Assembly: GCA_023052935.1 (NCBI GenBank)
Contig: CM041298.1
Span: forward strand, 113,230,977-113,294,976
Length of the DNA stretch: 64,000 nucleotides
Direction of reading: 5' to 3'
Source: Piezodorus guildinii
Taxonomy: Eukaryota; Arthropoda; Insecta; Hemiptera; Pentatomidae
Positions 53,641-64,000 of this stretch are shown here, piece by piece (position 1 is the stretch's first letter; the number at the start of each line of letters is the position of its first letter). The position numbers and the translations under genes are program-made. The notes below the pieces were generated by a model. That model was not told where the DNA came from, did not search any database, and saw only the letters and a list, made by a program, of their open reading frames with translations.

Positions 53641-54520
53641 AACGAGCAACAACAAGTTGTTGATAAATGCGAGTGAAAGGACCTTTAGAACGAGTGAGAA
53701 TCGAATATTTTCATGTCTGTTAGCTAGTGGCGCCAATGAGACGGTTCAGAAAACTTTAAATGGGATGATAAGTCGCCTCCATAACTATCTTAAACAATCA
53801 AGACTGACTAGCTCAGAAAGCTTGGAGAGAAAACAACCCAAGGCGAGAATACGAATAACAATTCGATGAAAATGAAAACTGATACGGTTTGGAAGAGAAG
53901 TATGGAGAAGGACGAAGAGGACCAGAAGAGGAAATAAATCCAATAAACAGAGAAAGCAAGAGAAGATTAAATTATTGATCGTGGAGGGTAGCCGGTCTTC
54001 CATGTACTCCCACCCCCTATCATTAAACTTGTAGCGTATCAGTTTCGAACCAATTTGATCTGCTTCCACCACCTGCGACAGGTATGGTATAATCATATTC
54101 ACTTACATAATGCAATATGGTTCATGGGAGATATCCTGGTTTAACATGAGCGATTAATTATTGAAATAGAGAGAGCTCAACACGATTTGAAAGATGTATA
54201 TATAGTTAAAAGGTAAAATTACAAATGTGATTTGTATAGGGCCTATCCATTTGAAATCGTCCAGTTTTCATTAATTTGCTGCTCAACATTCATGATAGAC
54301 ATCATATGTAACAGTACGCAAAATAAATTTTCTGGCTAATACATTTATATTTAATTTTTTTGATTGAAAAAAATAATACCCATTTGTAAGTAAAGTTACG
54401 ACTATTCCCGGGAGAGCCGCTGTTGCATTTTTGGAACACGGGTATAAATGGATTAAATCAGCTACGCGGCTGGAAACATGAGATGGGAAAATCTTTTAGT
54501 TCTTCTAAATTATGTTTGTT
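53641..54520. other. Stretch without recognised gene
   Basis: Opposed frames (53633-53869 plus, 53785-54102 minus) share bases. Neither has a recognisable domain. Confidence 0.4.
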
Positions 54521-54523
54521 TGT

Positions 54524-54800
54524 TTATTCGTTTAACGTCACTTTATGCTACTATGGCTAATCGGACGATGCTACAGTGGGAGTCCTAAATTTTGCCTATC
54601 CAGGCTTTATTAGGATAGGGAGTTTAAAGAGTACCTGACATCGCACAGGCTTGGGACCACCTTTTAACGTCCTCTCCGAAGGACGGCATAACTTTTACTC
54701 CCATTAAAAAATCCTAGGACCACCCGCAGGTTTGAACCCACGACCTTGACCTTTGGTATAGAAAGCTGTTATGCTAGCAACTACGCTATGGGGGACCCCA
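54524..54800 (-). repeat. SINE family A, near full-length copy
   Basis: Minus-strand order equals 3945-4240: head with B box GGTTTGAACCC near 54735 (read as GGGTTCAAACC in reverse), CCTTCGGAGAGGACGTTAAA, and the end TAGCATAAAGTGACGTTAAA. Confidence 0.8.
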
Positions 54801-55319
54801 CTTCTGAATTATTAGCTATTAAATAAAAAAAACCTAACAATAATATAAGGATATGCTTCATATATATATATTTTTTTTTTTTTATCTTTTCCTCCTATGG
54901 TAACCCAAAGAAGGAGAGTTTATTAATTTTTTTTGTTTATATACATGTTCCATGCCTATTTTTAGGCACACTACACGTAATCTATGTTATATTTCACAAA
55001 TTATTAAGTTTACATTATTTTGATCTTCATTTTAAACATTATATATATCGAAAAATAACAAAATAAAGATTAATTTAACATCAATCAAAAATAACTAACA
55101 AAAGAAAATAGCTTAAAAATAATGTTAATTACACCTTTCAATATTTTTCAAAATTAGAATAAAGCAACTAAATATATACAAACAAAAAAGAATGAATTTA
55201 GCACAACAAGAATTACATAGACTGAGCTGCCTTCCTACAATCAGTATTAACTTGGTTGAAGTCTATTTTGTTAACGAAACATATAAAATACTTTTTAAAT
55301 TTTGTCATCAGTCTCAGTA

Positions 55320-55320
<1 letters not shown>
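54800..55320. other. AT-rich stretch
   Basis: TA and T runs near 54860-54890. No frames. Confidence 0.5.

Positions 55321-55321
<1 letters not shown>

Positions 55322-55390
<69 letters not shown>
55322..55390. repeat. (TA)n microsatellite
   Basis: About 35 TA units. Tyr/Ile repeat frames over it are artefacts. Confidence 0.95.
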
Positions 55391-55392
<2 letters not shown>

Positions 55393-55427
55393 CAAAATGT
55401 AACCAATTATGTTTAGTTGCAGTGTTG

Positions 55428-55490
55428 AAAAGGATCCTATGTGTATTCATGGACGGAGGATCGAAACGTCAAAATAAAGAAAATTAAGAA
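55428..55490 (+). repeat. Hammerhead-like unit, degraded
   Basis: ATGGACGGAGGATCGAAACG, TCAAAATAAAGAAAATTAAG. Only GAAACGTC remains of the core. Confidence 0.35.
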
Positions 55491-55552
55491 GGAGTATTAG
55501 TTTAATGACCCAAAACCCGAATTATTTAAAACAAAATTATAATATATACATA

Positions 55553-55555
<3 letters not shown>

Positions 55556-55618
<63 letters not shown>
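55556..55618. repeat. T homopolymer of about 60
   Basis: Longest homopolymer in the window, between two TA arrays. Confidence 0.95.
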
Positions 55619-55670
55619 AAAAAAGAGTATTAAGAAGTTCTCTAAAATGAATAAAGAACAAAACTTTTAG

Positions 55671-55674
<4 letters not shown>

Positions 55675-55719
<45 letters not shown>
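55675..55719. repeat. (TA)n microsatellite
   Basis: About 22 TA units. Confidence 0.95.
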
Positions 55720-55721
<2 letters not shown>

Positions 55722-55817
55722 TAAAGTAAAAGAGACTCACCTTATTAATTTTTTTTTTCATAGCTTAGTAATAGTCCTACTAGCTGTAAAAATTTCGAAG
55801 AAAAAAAAAAAAAAAGA

Positions 55818-56113
55818 GCTGTACCTCTGCAACACTCTCATGTGTCTCGGGTTAAGTACTTTGAGAGATTCGTACAGTTTCACAGCCAACGACCGTGCAA
55901 GGAAGTGATAAGACCTACATCACCTTCGGCCACCTGGTTATTCCCCCAATGGGTACCCGTTTCATGGAGGCTAAGTGTGAGAGTCTCCATACCCCAGGGT
56001 CGCCCCACAGCTGGAACAACAGAATAAACAATTCTGCCTCAGCCGGGATTCGAGCCTGGAACCCTAAAAACGGTAGCCAAATAATATATCCAATAGACCA
56101 CGCTGATCCCTTG
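55818..56113 (-). repeat. SINE family B, second subfamily, full-length
   Basis: AGCTGTACCTCTGCAACACT, CCAACGACCGTGCAAGGAAG, ATGGAGGCTAAGTGTGAG, CAGCCGGGATTCGAGCCTGG (B box) and AATAGACCACGCTGATCCC. An A run of 16 at its left is a T tail in SINE sense. It defines the subfamily seen at 33884-34095. Confidence 0.8.
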
Positions 56114-56114
56114 T

Positions 56115-57200
56115 AAAATCTATCTAGATAGTGTAGACCTTTATGGTATATGCATTTTCAAATTTGACAAAAATACGTTTTTCGCGATTAATACACGGAA
56201 ATATCTCAAAAGGGGGCTAATTGAAAAAATGATTGACACATCTATACTATACGATGAGTATTTGTATTTAAATTATCTTCCTGTCAAAATAACGTTTTCT
56301 TTAAATAATATTAACACCGATAATTTTGTATATTTCAGAGCGAAACAATAACTAGAATGATGATGACAGTATTTTATATAGATTTGATCCTTACAACACT
56401 AATTGGCCCAGGGGAGAGGTGAGGCCTTGATATTAATGACAAATTAAAAGCCCACCGTCAAAGAGACGCGAACAAATATTTATTTTAACCCTTCAAATTC
56501 TGTTGTTGGTCAACTCACTCAGCCACAAACGCCCCCTACTAAGAACCTGATAATCGAAACTGTTGATTAAATAATTACGAGTTCGCGTACTGGTGTAGGG
56601 GAATGGAAGGTGGGAGGAGAGAGGGGATGAGTTTTAACTCTGGCACAAATCTATCCATCTATATATAAATAAATAAATATATATATTGGTTTTCATATTA
56701 CTTTATTGCCTATCAACAGCTTTTGTAGTAAAAAAAAAGTTTTTTTTTTGTCTTCAAAAATTACCAAGTTATTGAACTAAATAATAACTTTTAATTTTTA
56801 AAATAACCAGCTGTTATAAACATATAGGTGTCAGGATCATCGTTGCATGCCCCATTATTTTTGCAGCGAATTTTAAAAAACTTGGGCCAACACTTCCGGA
56901 GAAATGCAGCGGACAGCAGACGGCCGTATGTGACGGCCTAAATAATGAAAAAAGTATGTGACGGCCGTATATGACCGATTTAGGTGGACAAAATTCTGAG
57001 ACTTGTAACTTGTTACTAGGCACTTGTGTGAACAGGAATGATTCATTCATTTACTATTTATTTGTAAACAAGGTATGGCTGGAAATATTACTATTAAAGG
57101 TCTTGCCAACTAATAATAAAAAGGTGAAGCACTGAAAAATTCCAAACTTTTGACTTGACTTTTGTCCACCTAAATTGGGGATTTAGCCCACTGTGCGGCG
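56115..57200. other. Long stretch without recognised gene
   Basis: TATGTGACGGCC occurs twice (56926, 56953), a short local duplication. GGAGAAATGCAGCGGACAGC links it to 43285. A 78-codon minus-strand frame is unassigned. A T run closes the stretch at about 57222-57240. Confidence 0.4.
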
Positions 57201-57395
57201 GTCTAAAGGATTTTTTTTTCTTTTTTTTTTTTTTTTTTTTCATTCGCATTCTACGTATATTGAAACGTAAACCCTCAAATTTTGAGAGGGGAAGGGGTAA
57301 TTATTTCAATTTGTTTGGTCGATTAGAGAAGTTCATAATTGAAAATAATAAACCGAAATGGATCAATTAACTAAGTTAAATATGAGGAATAAATA

Positions 57396-57426
<31 letters not shown>

Positions 57427-57439
57427 AATTTAAAATCTG

Positions 57440-57645
57440 ATATTTGATTTGAAATAACAGTGTTGTTGATCGTCTGTTTCGAAATACAGTAGGTATTTGA
57501 ACAGTTGGGACTTGAATGATGGTAGATAAGACGCATGGCGGATATGAGTAGCTAAAGAATTCTTGAGATTAGTAGAGCGGATAATAAAGGAACGATCAAA
57601 CATTTTTGTTTCATGTATAGGAACGTAAAGTCAGAATGGGATTAT
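57440..57645 (-). pseudogene. CR1-like LINE C-terminus, second fragment
   Basis: The minus strand reads HETKMFDRSFIIRSTNLKN, SLATHIRHASYLPSFKSQLF and KYLLYFETDD without stops. It parallels the KTFDRSFLVRSSTFWNSLP tail at 41390-41840. Confidence 0.7.
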
Positions 57646-59126
57646 TCTTCGATTAAAAAGTTTAAAAGTTAATAATAAAACAAAAATTATAAGGTTGATT
57701 TTCGAAAATAATTTTGACCAACATGTCGATAACTTGGGAGGACAAATTAATTACCCGGACCCTTGTTACTGAGTAGCCTCTTAAGAGATAATTGCGTTGA
57801 CTCAGCTAGTTTCCGGCTCAACTGGCAGCAAACACTACTCTCGAAGGAGCGTCCTTAAGCAATTGTACGAGTCCTCAGCCGACTTAGGAAGGTGTCGTTT
57901 CCACTTAGTCTTTGGCTGCGACAACCTACCACTTCCAGACAACAGGCAGCAAAAATTCAATTTTCAAAAGTCAGAATTAGTTCTACAGGACATATAACAG
58001 TCAGGACTACTCTGTATCGTTTGTAATGTAGAATAGGTACTATGTTTTTTTTGATTTTTTATTCCAAAAGAAGTTAAAACTCGAAGTTTTTAAAAGTTCT
58101 AACTACGTCAAAATCCCGATATATGGTTAATTAAATACGATCGTAGCGTTTTTCATTATTTTAATTTAATCTGCTCCATGTTGATAAAATCATGTTTACT
58201 TGGTCCATAATGTTTACATATTATAAGAAAGGAATAGTTAGTGTGCTTTTATACATCAATATATATGAGATTTTATCAGCATTATATACTAAACTAGAAA
58301 TTCCCGGATTCCCATCTTTCTTTCATACGCCTCGGAGGATTCTCAGAGATTGTATAGGAAGTGTCGAGGTTAGTCATGATAAGGTGAGAAGGGTCACAGA
58401 AGGTCTCGACAATGCGTGTTCATTATGGGAAGAGAGTAAGATGGAAGTTCGATGCCCACTGTGGTAGAAGCACATACCGCAGCACCAGGTATGAGGTTGC
58501 TCTGCCAAGTAATGGGCAAACCCGCACCAACTATTTAGCAAAATGGACTGGTTAGGAAAGAAATGCCCCGTGAGGTAGAAGCTCAACAGCAACGGATCCG
58601 ATTCCTCATAGGTGTGCATGGGTAGAAGCCATGCACCCCATCCTATGAGGAGGATAAGGAGGGTGAAGGAGAGAAGGTAGATGAAGGATGAGAAATAAAG
58701 ATAGACCACATAATAGATACAAAGGAAGAGATACTCTAACCTAGGGAGATACCACCTGGTAGAGGTGGGTAGGTGATCTGAAGAGCTGAGTTAGCTCTTG
58801 CTGTACTGATGTCACAATGTATATTGTTAATAGCGAGAATTTCTCTACCAGGCTAGTGTCTCGGGCATAGGTAAAGGTACCTCGTAAGGTTTATTAATTA
58901 TCATAAAATAGTACAATGAACAAAGATATTCACTATGGTATAATTAATTTGCAATATATAACATCCCTAATTATATGGGGAGTTGGTGTTTACGTTCGGT
59001 ACAGTGTGGATGCGTCTTAGAAGCTCCTGCGGATTAAGCGCTCAACGTCTGATAAGTTGAACTTTCTCTTAAACTTTCATATTTTTATATATAATTTCAG
59101 TAAAAGGTGTCCATTTATTTTCATTT

Positions 59127-59130
<4 letters not shown>
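57646..59130. other. Long stretch with only a small jockey scrap
   Basis: Minus-strand NPPRRMKERWES at about 58345-58310 echoes the jockey ending PPRRLKRRWPRD. The surrounding 58310-58760 has protein-like composition but no recognised frame. A 66-codon frame at 57797-57997 is unassigned. Confidence 0.4.

Positions 59131-59170
<40 letters not shown>
59131..59170. repeat. (TA)n microsatellite
   Basis: About 19 TA units, about 60 bp before the ORF1 start. Confidence 0.95.
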
Positions 59171-59171
<1 letters not shown>

Positions 59172-59229
59172 CTATTTTTTTTTTTTTTTTAATTTATCAT
59201 TTTTTTAAAAATTAGATACAGCCTACAAC

Positions 59230-60552
59230 ATGGCTGAATCACCTCCCGTTAAACGGAAAAAGGGACGATTTAAAGGTCCTATAACAGGAGATTCTGTTAA
59301 CACAATTAAAAATTCGATTAGGTTTTTGATAATAAGAAGGACTGACATGGATGAAGACGGTAATGCTTTGGATTTTAAAAAAGTATCGCCGTTTTTTATC
59401 TATAAGAGCCTAAATAATTTAATCGGGGAAGTTAAATTAGTTAAAAAACTGAGAGATGGCACACTTTTGATAGAGGTTTTGTCAGATGCTCAATCGGGAA
59501 AATTATTGAAGTGTACTAGCTTTTTAAACAATTTTCCTATTAAGGTGGAACCGCATGGCAGACTAAACTTAAGTAAAGGGGTTATATGGTGCCCTGACCT
59601 AGCTCATTGCACTATTGATGAAATTAAAGACGAATTGAAAACCCAACAAGTTGAAGATGTTAAAAGAATGACATATTTTAAAAATAATATAAAACATGAA
59701 GGCCACAATTATTTACTTACTTTTAATAGCCCTACCATACCCAATGAAATCAAAATAGGCTTTTATAACGTTATTGTCAGGCAGTTCTTTTCCAATCCAA
59801 TACAATGTTACATATGTCTAAAATTTGGCCATACAAAAACAGTATGTACCAAGCAACCACTGTGTAAACTTTGTGGAAACAATAAACATGAAGGTGTAGA
59901 ATGTATTAGTACCGTAAAGTGCGTGAATTGTTCAGGCCAACATGACTCCTTTTCAAAACTTTGCCCTACTTTTATTAAAGAAAAAGAAATTAGAAAATTA
60001 CAAGATAGTGAAAAAATACCTTATACCGCCGCGAAAAAGAAATACGAATTATTGCACCCTGTTTAAAGCCAAACATCGTTCTCTAATATTGTGAAACATA
60101 AATTAACTGTTAGTGTCAGTGTACAAACTGAAGAACTAAACGAGAGTTCTTTTATTACTAAGAGGCCTATTACCAGGTCCTTACCTAGTGGCTGTGGGGA
60201 ATTGAATGATGCAGTCATTTCCCCCACCACGCTCCTCCCCTCCACCGCTCCCACCACCATACCCACCCTCCCTCCTCTTCCTCCTACCATACCTTCTATT
60301 CCTAATCTACTTCTTCATCGAACTTCACGGTCTCGAGACCGGGGACTGACCAACCCCACGGAAGCCATACCTAACTCCCGGGACCCTTCCACACAACCGA
60401 AGTCTACGTCTTCGGGAAAACCGACATCTACTGATGTCACCTATTCCACCGAGTGCCCGGATGACCATGATCGTCAGGGCGAGTGGACGTTAGTGAAAGA
60501 CAGACGAGCTAGAAGCAAAACTCGCAGCAGAGATAGAGTACAAACTACTTAA
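59230..60552 (+). pseudogene. LINE ORF1 (Gag-like, three zinc knuckles), one stop codon
   Basis: Begins MAESPPVKRKKGRF and reads 278 residues to a single TAA at 60064-60066. The same frame then continues SQTSFSNIVKHKLTVSVSVQ to RSKTRSRDRVQTT and a TAA at 60552, so the original protein had about 440 residues (TAA probably from CAA, Gln). Residues 193-245 hold CYICLKFGHTKTVC, CKLCGNNKHEGVEC (both CX2CX4HX4C) and a variant third knuckle CVNCSGQHDSFSKLC. The basic N-terminus and basic Arg/Ser-rich C-terminus suit a nucleic-acid-binding protein that packages LINE RNA. A Pro/Thr-rich linker lies at 60210-60300. Gag of jockey/I-group LINEs is the likely family. Confidence 0.88.
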
Positions 60553-60656
60553 ACAGCCATTCGTATATTTAACAATTAATTTTAATAATATAATTCACTT
60601 ATTTAACTTTCTCATGTGTTTTATATCGTTATATTTATCTAATTTCTACTTATCCA

Positions 60657-60905
60657 ATGGACTTTAAAATTATAATTATGCATTGTAACTGTTATGGTAC
60701 CATTAGAAAATATGAAGAACTTGTCTTTATCACCATGACATACCGAATTATAACGTTGTGTCATAAAGAAACCAATCTCAACAAAAATCTTAATCGCGAA
60801 GACTATCACATTTACCAAAGCGGTTTTAAAACCGACATTAGGGCATGTGGTCGGGTGACGGTGGTAATAGCCCTGCCTCATAATTCTCCTCATCTTCCAG
60901 AAAAC
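60657..60905 (+). pseudogene. LINE ORF2 start, APE-type endonuclease N-terminus, truncated
   Basis: MDFKIIIMHCNCYGTIRKYE, then HKETNLNKNLNREDYHIYQS and GFKTDIRACGRVTVVIALP. It parallels the endonuclease start at 61248 (MNLISWNCNGVRTQFEELKL ... LQETRLK): W in the WNCNG motif is H, and LQET is CHKET. Lying 105 bp after ORF1 it is best seen as the ORF2 of that same element. Homology fades by 60905 and the copy ends before the 40-T run. Confidence 0.7.
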
Positions 60906-61026
60906 CCTATTATCACAACAATTCTACAAATAATCAAAATAATAATCACAGTTATACAAGCACTCCTGAAATCGAAAATTCATATTACCTTAAACAGATG
61001 TTTACAGTTTTTAATTCTTCTGCATC

Positions 61027-61029
<3 letters not shown>

Positions 61030-61069
<40 letters not shown>
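61030..61069. repeat. T homopolymer of 40 at a LINE-LINE junction
   Basis: Uninterrupted T run between the truncated endonuclease and the second LINE. Confidence 0.95.
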
Positions 61070-61247
61070 CCCATCCGATTCTTTGTATGGGGAAGCCCCA
61101 AAGTCAAAATAAAATTTTCTATTTTTCTATTCTATATTATACTATTTTTCCTGTGCATCGCTTGTATAATTTCTTATGCAAACCAATATCTCATAATTGT
61201 ATTCAATCTCACGTATTATTTTTTCTATACCTCTATACATAAAAAAC

Positions 61248-64000
61248 ATGAATCTAATCAGTTGGAACTGCAATGGAGTAAGGACTCAGTTTGAAGAATT
61301 AAAATTAATAATGAAAGAATACAACCCTTGGGCTATATGTCTCCAAGAAACCAGGCTAAAACCTATTAACAGTTTTTCTCTAAAACAGTACAACGTATTC
61401 AGAAAAGATAGAGCATCTGAAGGTCCGGGAAGCTGGGGAATAATCACTGCAATCCAAAAACAATATCCTTCTGAAGAATTAGCTATAAATACCTCATTAC
61501 ATGCACTAGCGGTTAGAGTTCACCACACCTTTTCATTTACCATATGCAATATTTACCTTTCTCCAAGCGTAGCAATCAACGAAGCTGCTCTGATTCAACT
61601 GATTGGTGATCTTCCTACCCCTTACCTTGTTACTGGGGATCTGAATGGTGCACATGAATCATGGGGCACACCTTCAAATAATAGTAGGGGAAATTCTATA
61701 AAACGTGTAATAGATGCTACAGATAGTATCATATTGAATAATGGGAATACTACGTATATAAGCCCACAGTACACAACGCCATCATCCATAGATATTACCT
61801 TCTGTTCACCTAGTATGCTAAATAGAGTCATATGGGATACTGCACCAGACCAACACGGCAGTGACCATTTCCCTCTGGTCATTTCTCTCGCAAGTCAACT
61901 CCCTCCAGTCCAGAAATATCCTAGGTGGATCACTTCAAAAGCTGACTGGAACCTTTTTCAACAAAAACTTTCCTTCCTATTCCAAAATTACGCAGAAAAT
62001 ATTGATACAATTACGACAGGGCTCACGAAACACATAATAGACGCCGCATATGAAAGCATTCCGAAATCTCGAGGATCTACAAAAGTGAACCATTGCCCTT
62101 GGTTTGATGACGAATGCCGTCAAGTTATTAGGGACAGAAATAGAGCGCTTCGAAAGTTTGTAAAATATCCCACTACCTCCAACTTTATACAATACAAAAA
62201 ATTTAAAGCCAAAGCCAGGAACGTCGTTAAACACAAAAGGAAAACGTCTTGGCTCACCTATTTAGAACAGATTAATGCATATACTCCCATCAAAAATGTA
62301 TGGAACAAAATAAACTCCATTAGAGGAATCCACGATTGTTCTACAATTTACCTTAAAATAAATGATCAAATCATCTCAAACCCAGAACCAATAGCCGAAT
62401 CATTTGCAGAATACTTTTCAGACGCTCCAACTAACCACGAAGATTCGACTCCGACCTCAGATTTCACTTTTCCATTGAACACCAATGATATTTATAACCT
62501 TCCTTTCTCCATTACCGAACTTGATCAAGTCATCGCCGAACTGAAGCCAACCACTCCTGGACCTGATGACATTCATAATCTAATGTTAAAAAATCTTCCA
62601 CTAACTTGCAAGCGTGCCCTCCTACATCTCTATAACGAAATCTGGACAGCACACAAGTTTCCTGCATCATGGCAAGAATCAATAATTATACCTATACCCA
62701 AACCTGGAAAAGACAAAACTCAAATCAACAATTACAGGCCGATTTCTCTAAGCAGCTGCATGTGCAAACTAATGGAAAAAAATGGTAAACAAACGCCTAC
62801 TATGATTTCTAGAAAAGCATAGTTTACTGTCCCCAGTGCAATGTGGTTTTAGGAAAGGAAGATCCACCATTGATCACCTTGCTACTCTTGAGGCTGAAAT
62901 TCTTAACACATTCATTACTAAACAAGAAGCAATAGGGATATTTTTTGATATAGAGAAAGCGTACGACTCAGTAAACAAGTATCCTCAAACAATTATACGA
63001 CTGGGGATTTGGTGGGAACCTACCTATCTTCATTAAAAATTTTCTTTCAAATAGAACAATAAGAATAAGAATAGGCAATACCCTTTCTAATCCTAAGGTA
63101 ATGCAATGTGGACTTCCTCAAGGAAGTGATATCAGCTGTGTTCTCTTCGCTATAGCCATTAATAGTATTACAGAAATATTTCCCCGATCTGTAAGAGCCT
63201 TTGTATTTGTAGACGATGTGGCAATCTTCTTAAGATACACAAATCTAGAGTGGATGAAAAGAATCCTCCAGAATACACTCAATAAACTCGAAGTTTGGGC
63301 AAGGAAGAATAATTTTAAATTTTCCCCACACAAAACCAAATGCATTCGCTTTTCGAGAAAACGTTACCCTACAGTCGCTCCTGACCTCACTTTAGGAACA
63401 AATATCCTTACGTTCTCTACTGATGTTAAGTTTCTCGGATTACTGATAGACGAAAAGTTGAACTGGATCAGCCACATAAAGTACCTTAGGGAAGTATGTA
63501 GGAAAAGACTTGATATTCTAAAGGTTCTAGCTGGAACTTCCTGGGGAGCCGATAGGAAAAGTATGCTGATGGTTTATACGAACTTAATCCAATCAAAGCT
63601 TGATTATGGCTGTGAGTCTTACTCTTCAGCCAAATCTACATATCTATCACTTCTTGACTCTATCCTACATTCTGGAATCCGCCTGGCGACTGGTGCCTTT
63701 CGAACGTCTCCAATAACGAGCTTATCAGCTGAGTCCAGTGTTTCTCCCTTGATCTTCAGACGGCAACAAATCATCTCATCGTATCTTTCGAAACTCTTAC
63801 CGCAACTCGACAACCCAGCTCATCATCTTATCTTCCAACCGAAACACTGCCAAATCTACGATGCTCAACCCCGTTCTTCAGCACCTCTAGGAATCAGGCA
63901 AAGAGCAACTATTATGTTAATAAAACGAGAGGTCGATTTTACCCGCACCTCGTTTGAAAACCCACCCTGGACCTATTCTCCACCTGCAATAAACCTAAAA
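61248..64000 (+). pseudogene. LINE ORF2, endonuclease and reverse transcriptase, frameshifted, runs off the window
   Basis: Start chosen at MNLISWNCNGVR (61248), matching the conserved endonuclease opening. Endonuclease motifs: WNCNG, LQETRLK, GDLNGAHESWG and GSDHFPLVI (the final catalytic SDH), residues 1 to about 220. RT begins with NNYRPISLSSCMCKLMEK. A single extra A in an A run at about 62785 shifts frame, and a TGA in the shifted frame (at about 62806) replaces a Trp. The next frame gives CGFRKGRSTIDHLATLEAE and FFDIEKAYDSV (motif A). A second shift follows at about 62990. From there the frame is open to position 64000: QCGLPQGSDISCVLFAIAIN (motif B), FVFVDDVAIF (motif C, FVDD at 63206-63217), FLGLLIDEKLNW and onwards. 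It is of the jockey/I group. An RNase H domain, if any, would be beyond the window. Confidence 0.9.

Noticed and set aside
53633..54102. Opposed frames on both strands
   Set aside because: They share bases, neither has a known domain, and each ends inside unremarkable sequence.
60063..60290. Gly/Val-rich minus-strand frame
   Set aside because: Antisense shadow of the Pro/Thr-rich part of ORF1.
59230..64000. Endogenous viral origin for the zinc-knuckle gene and RT
   Set aside because: The zinc-knuckle ORF1, APE endonuclease, RT order and the absence of protease, integrase and LTRs fit a non-LTR retrotransposon.

Overview
This is a stretch of a eukaryotic nuclear genome, AT-rich and very repeat-dense, most likely from an arthropod. 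The evidence for arthropod is indirect: degenerate DD34D mariners, many jockey-type LINE tails, an R1/I-like LINE tail, Helitron helicase remains, tRNA-derived SINEs and long (TA)n arrays. I found no convincing host gene, rRNA, true tRNA gene, CRISPR array or prokaryotic operon. Almost every long reading frame is a transposon remnant or a translated microsatellite. Layout, left to right. 1-6.7 kb: a jockey tail, hammerhead-like repeat units, a LINE tail on the minus strand, a SINE (family A). 6.7-11 kb: a 4.3-kb nested palindrome whose arms carry mirrored Helitron 3' ends, LINE remnants and SINE-A copies around an inner 2.06-kb foldback. 11-18.3 kb: LINE remnants, a complete copy of a 1-kb inverted-terminal-repeat family (called R1kb here), hammerhead-bearing inverted repeats, an R1/I-like tail and a jockey tail with a 29-bp tandem repeat. 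18.5-25.6 kb: three defective mariners of one family among SINE-B copies and R1kb copies, with a local segmental duplication. 26-30.4 kb: three LINE fragments, including a near-complete reverse transcriptase broken by one stop codon. 31-35 kb: R1kb copies, SINE-B copies, a second mariner lineage as a relic. 35-46.5 kb: jockey tails, SINE-C copies, a hAT MITE with a paralogous empty site, a CR1-like LINE tail. 49-54.8 kb: a fourth mariner with an intact but catalytically empty 158-codon frame, jockey pieces, a Helitron helicase C-terminus, SINE-A. 54.8-59.2 kb: homopolymer and TA arrays, SINE-B, LINE scraps. 59.2-64 kb: the best-preserved retrotransposon sequence, a zinc-knuckle ORF1 with one stop, a truncated endonuclease, a 40-T run, then a second LINE's endonuclease-reverse transcriptase ORF running off the window end. 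How they work together: LINE machinery of several clades would have mobilised the SINEs in trans, full-length mariner and Helitron relatives elsewhere would have mobilised the defective copies, and R1kb termini appear to have seeded several TA and TG microsatellites. Most unusual are the nested palindrome, the repeated hammerhead-ribozyme-like motifs inside inverted repeats, the mariner-derived DNA-binding-only frame, and the R1kb family.
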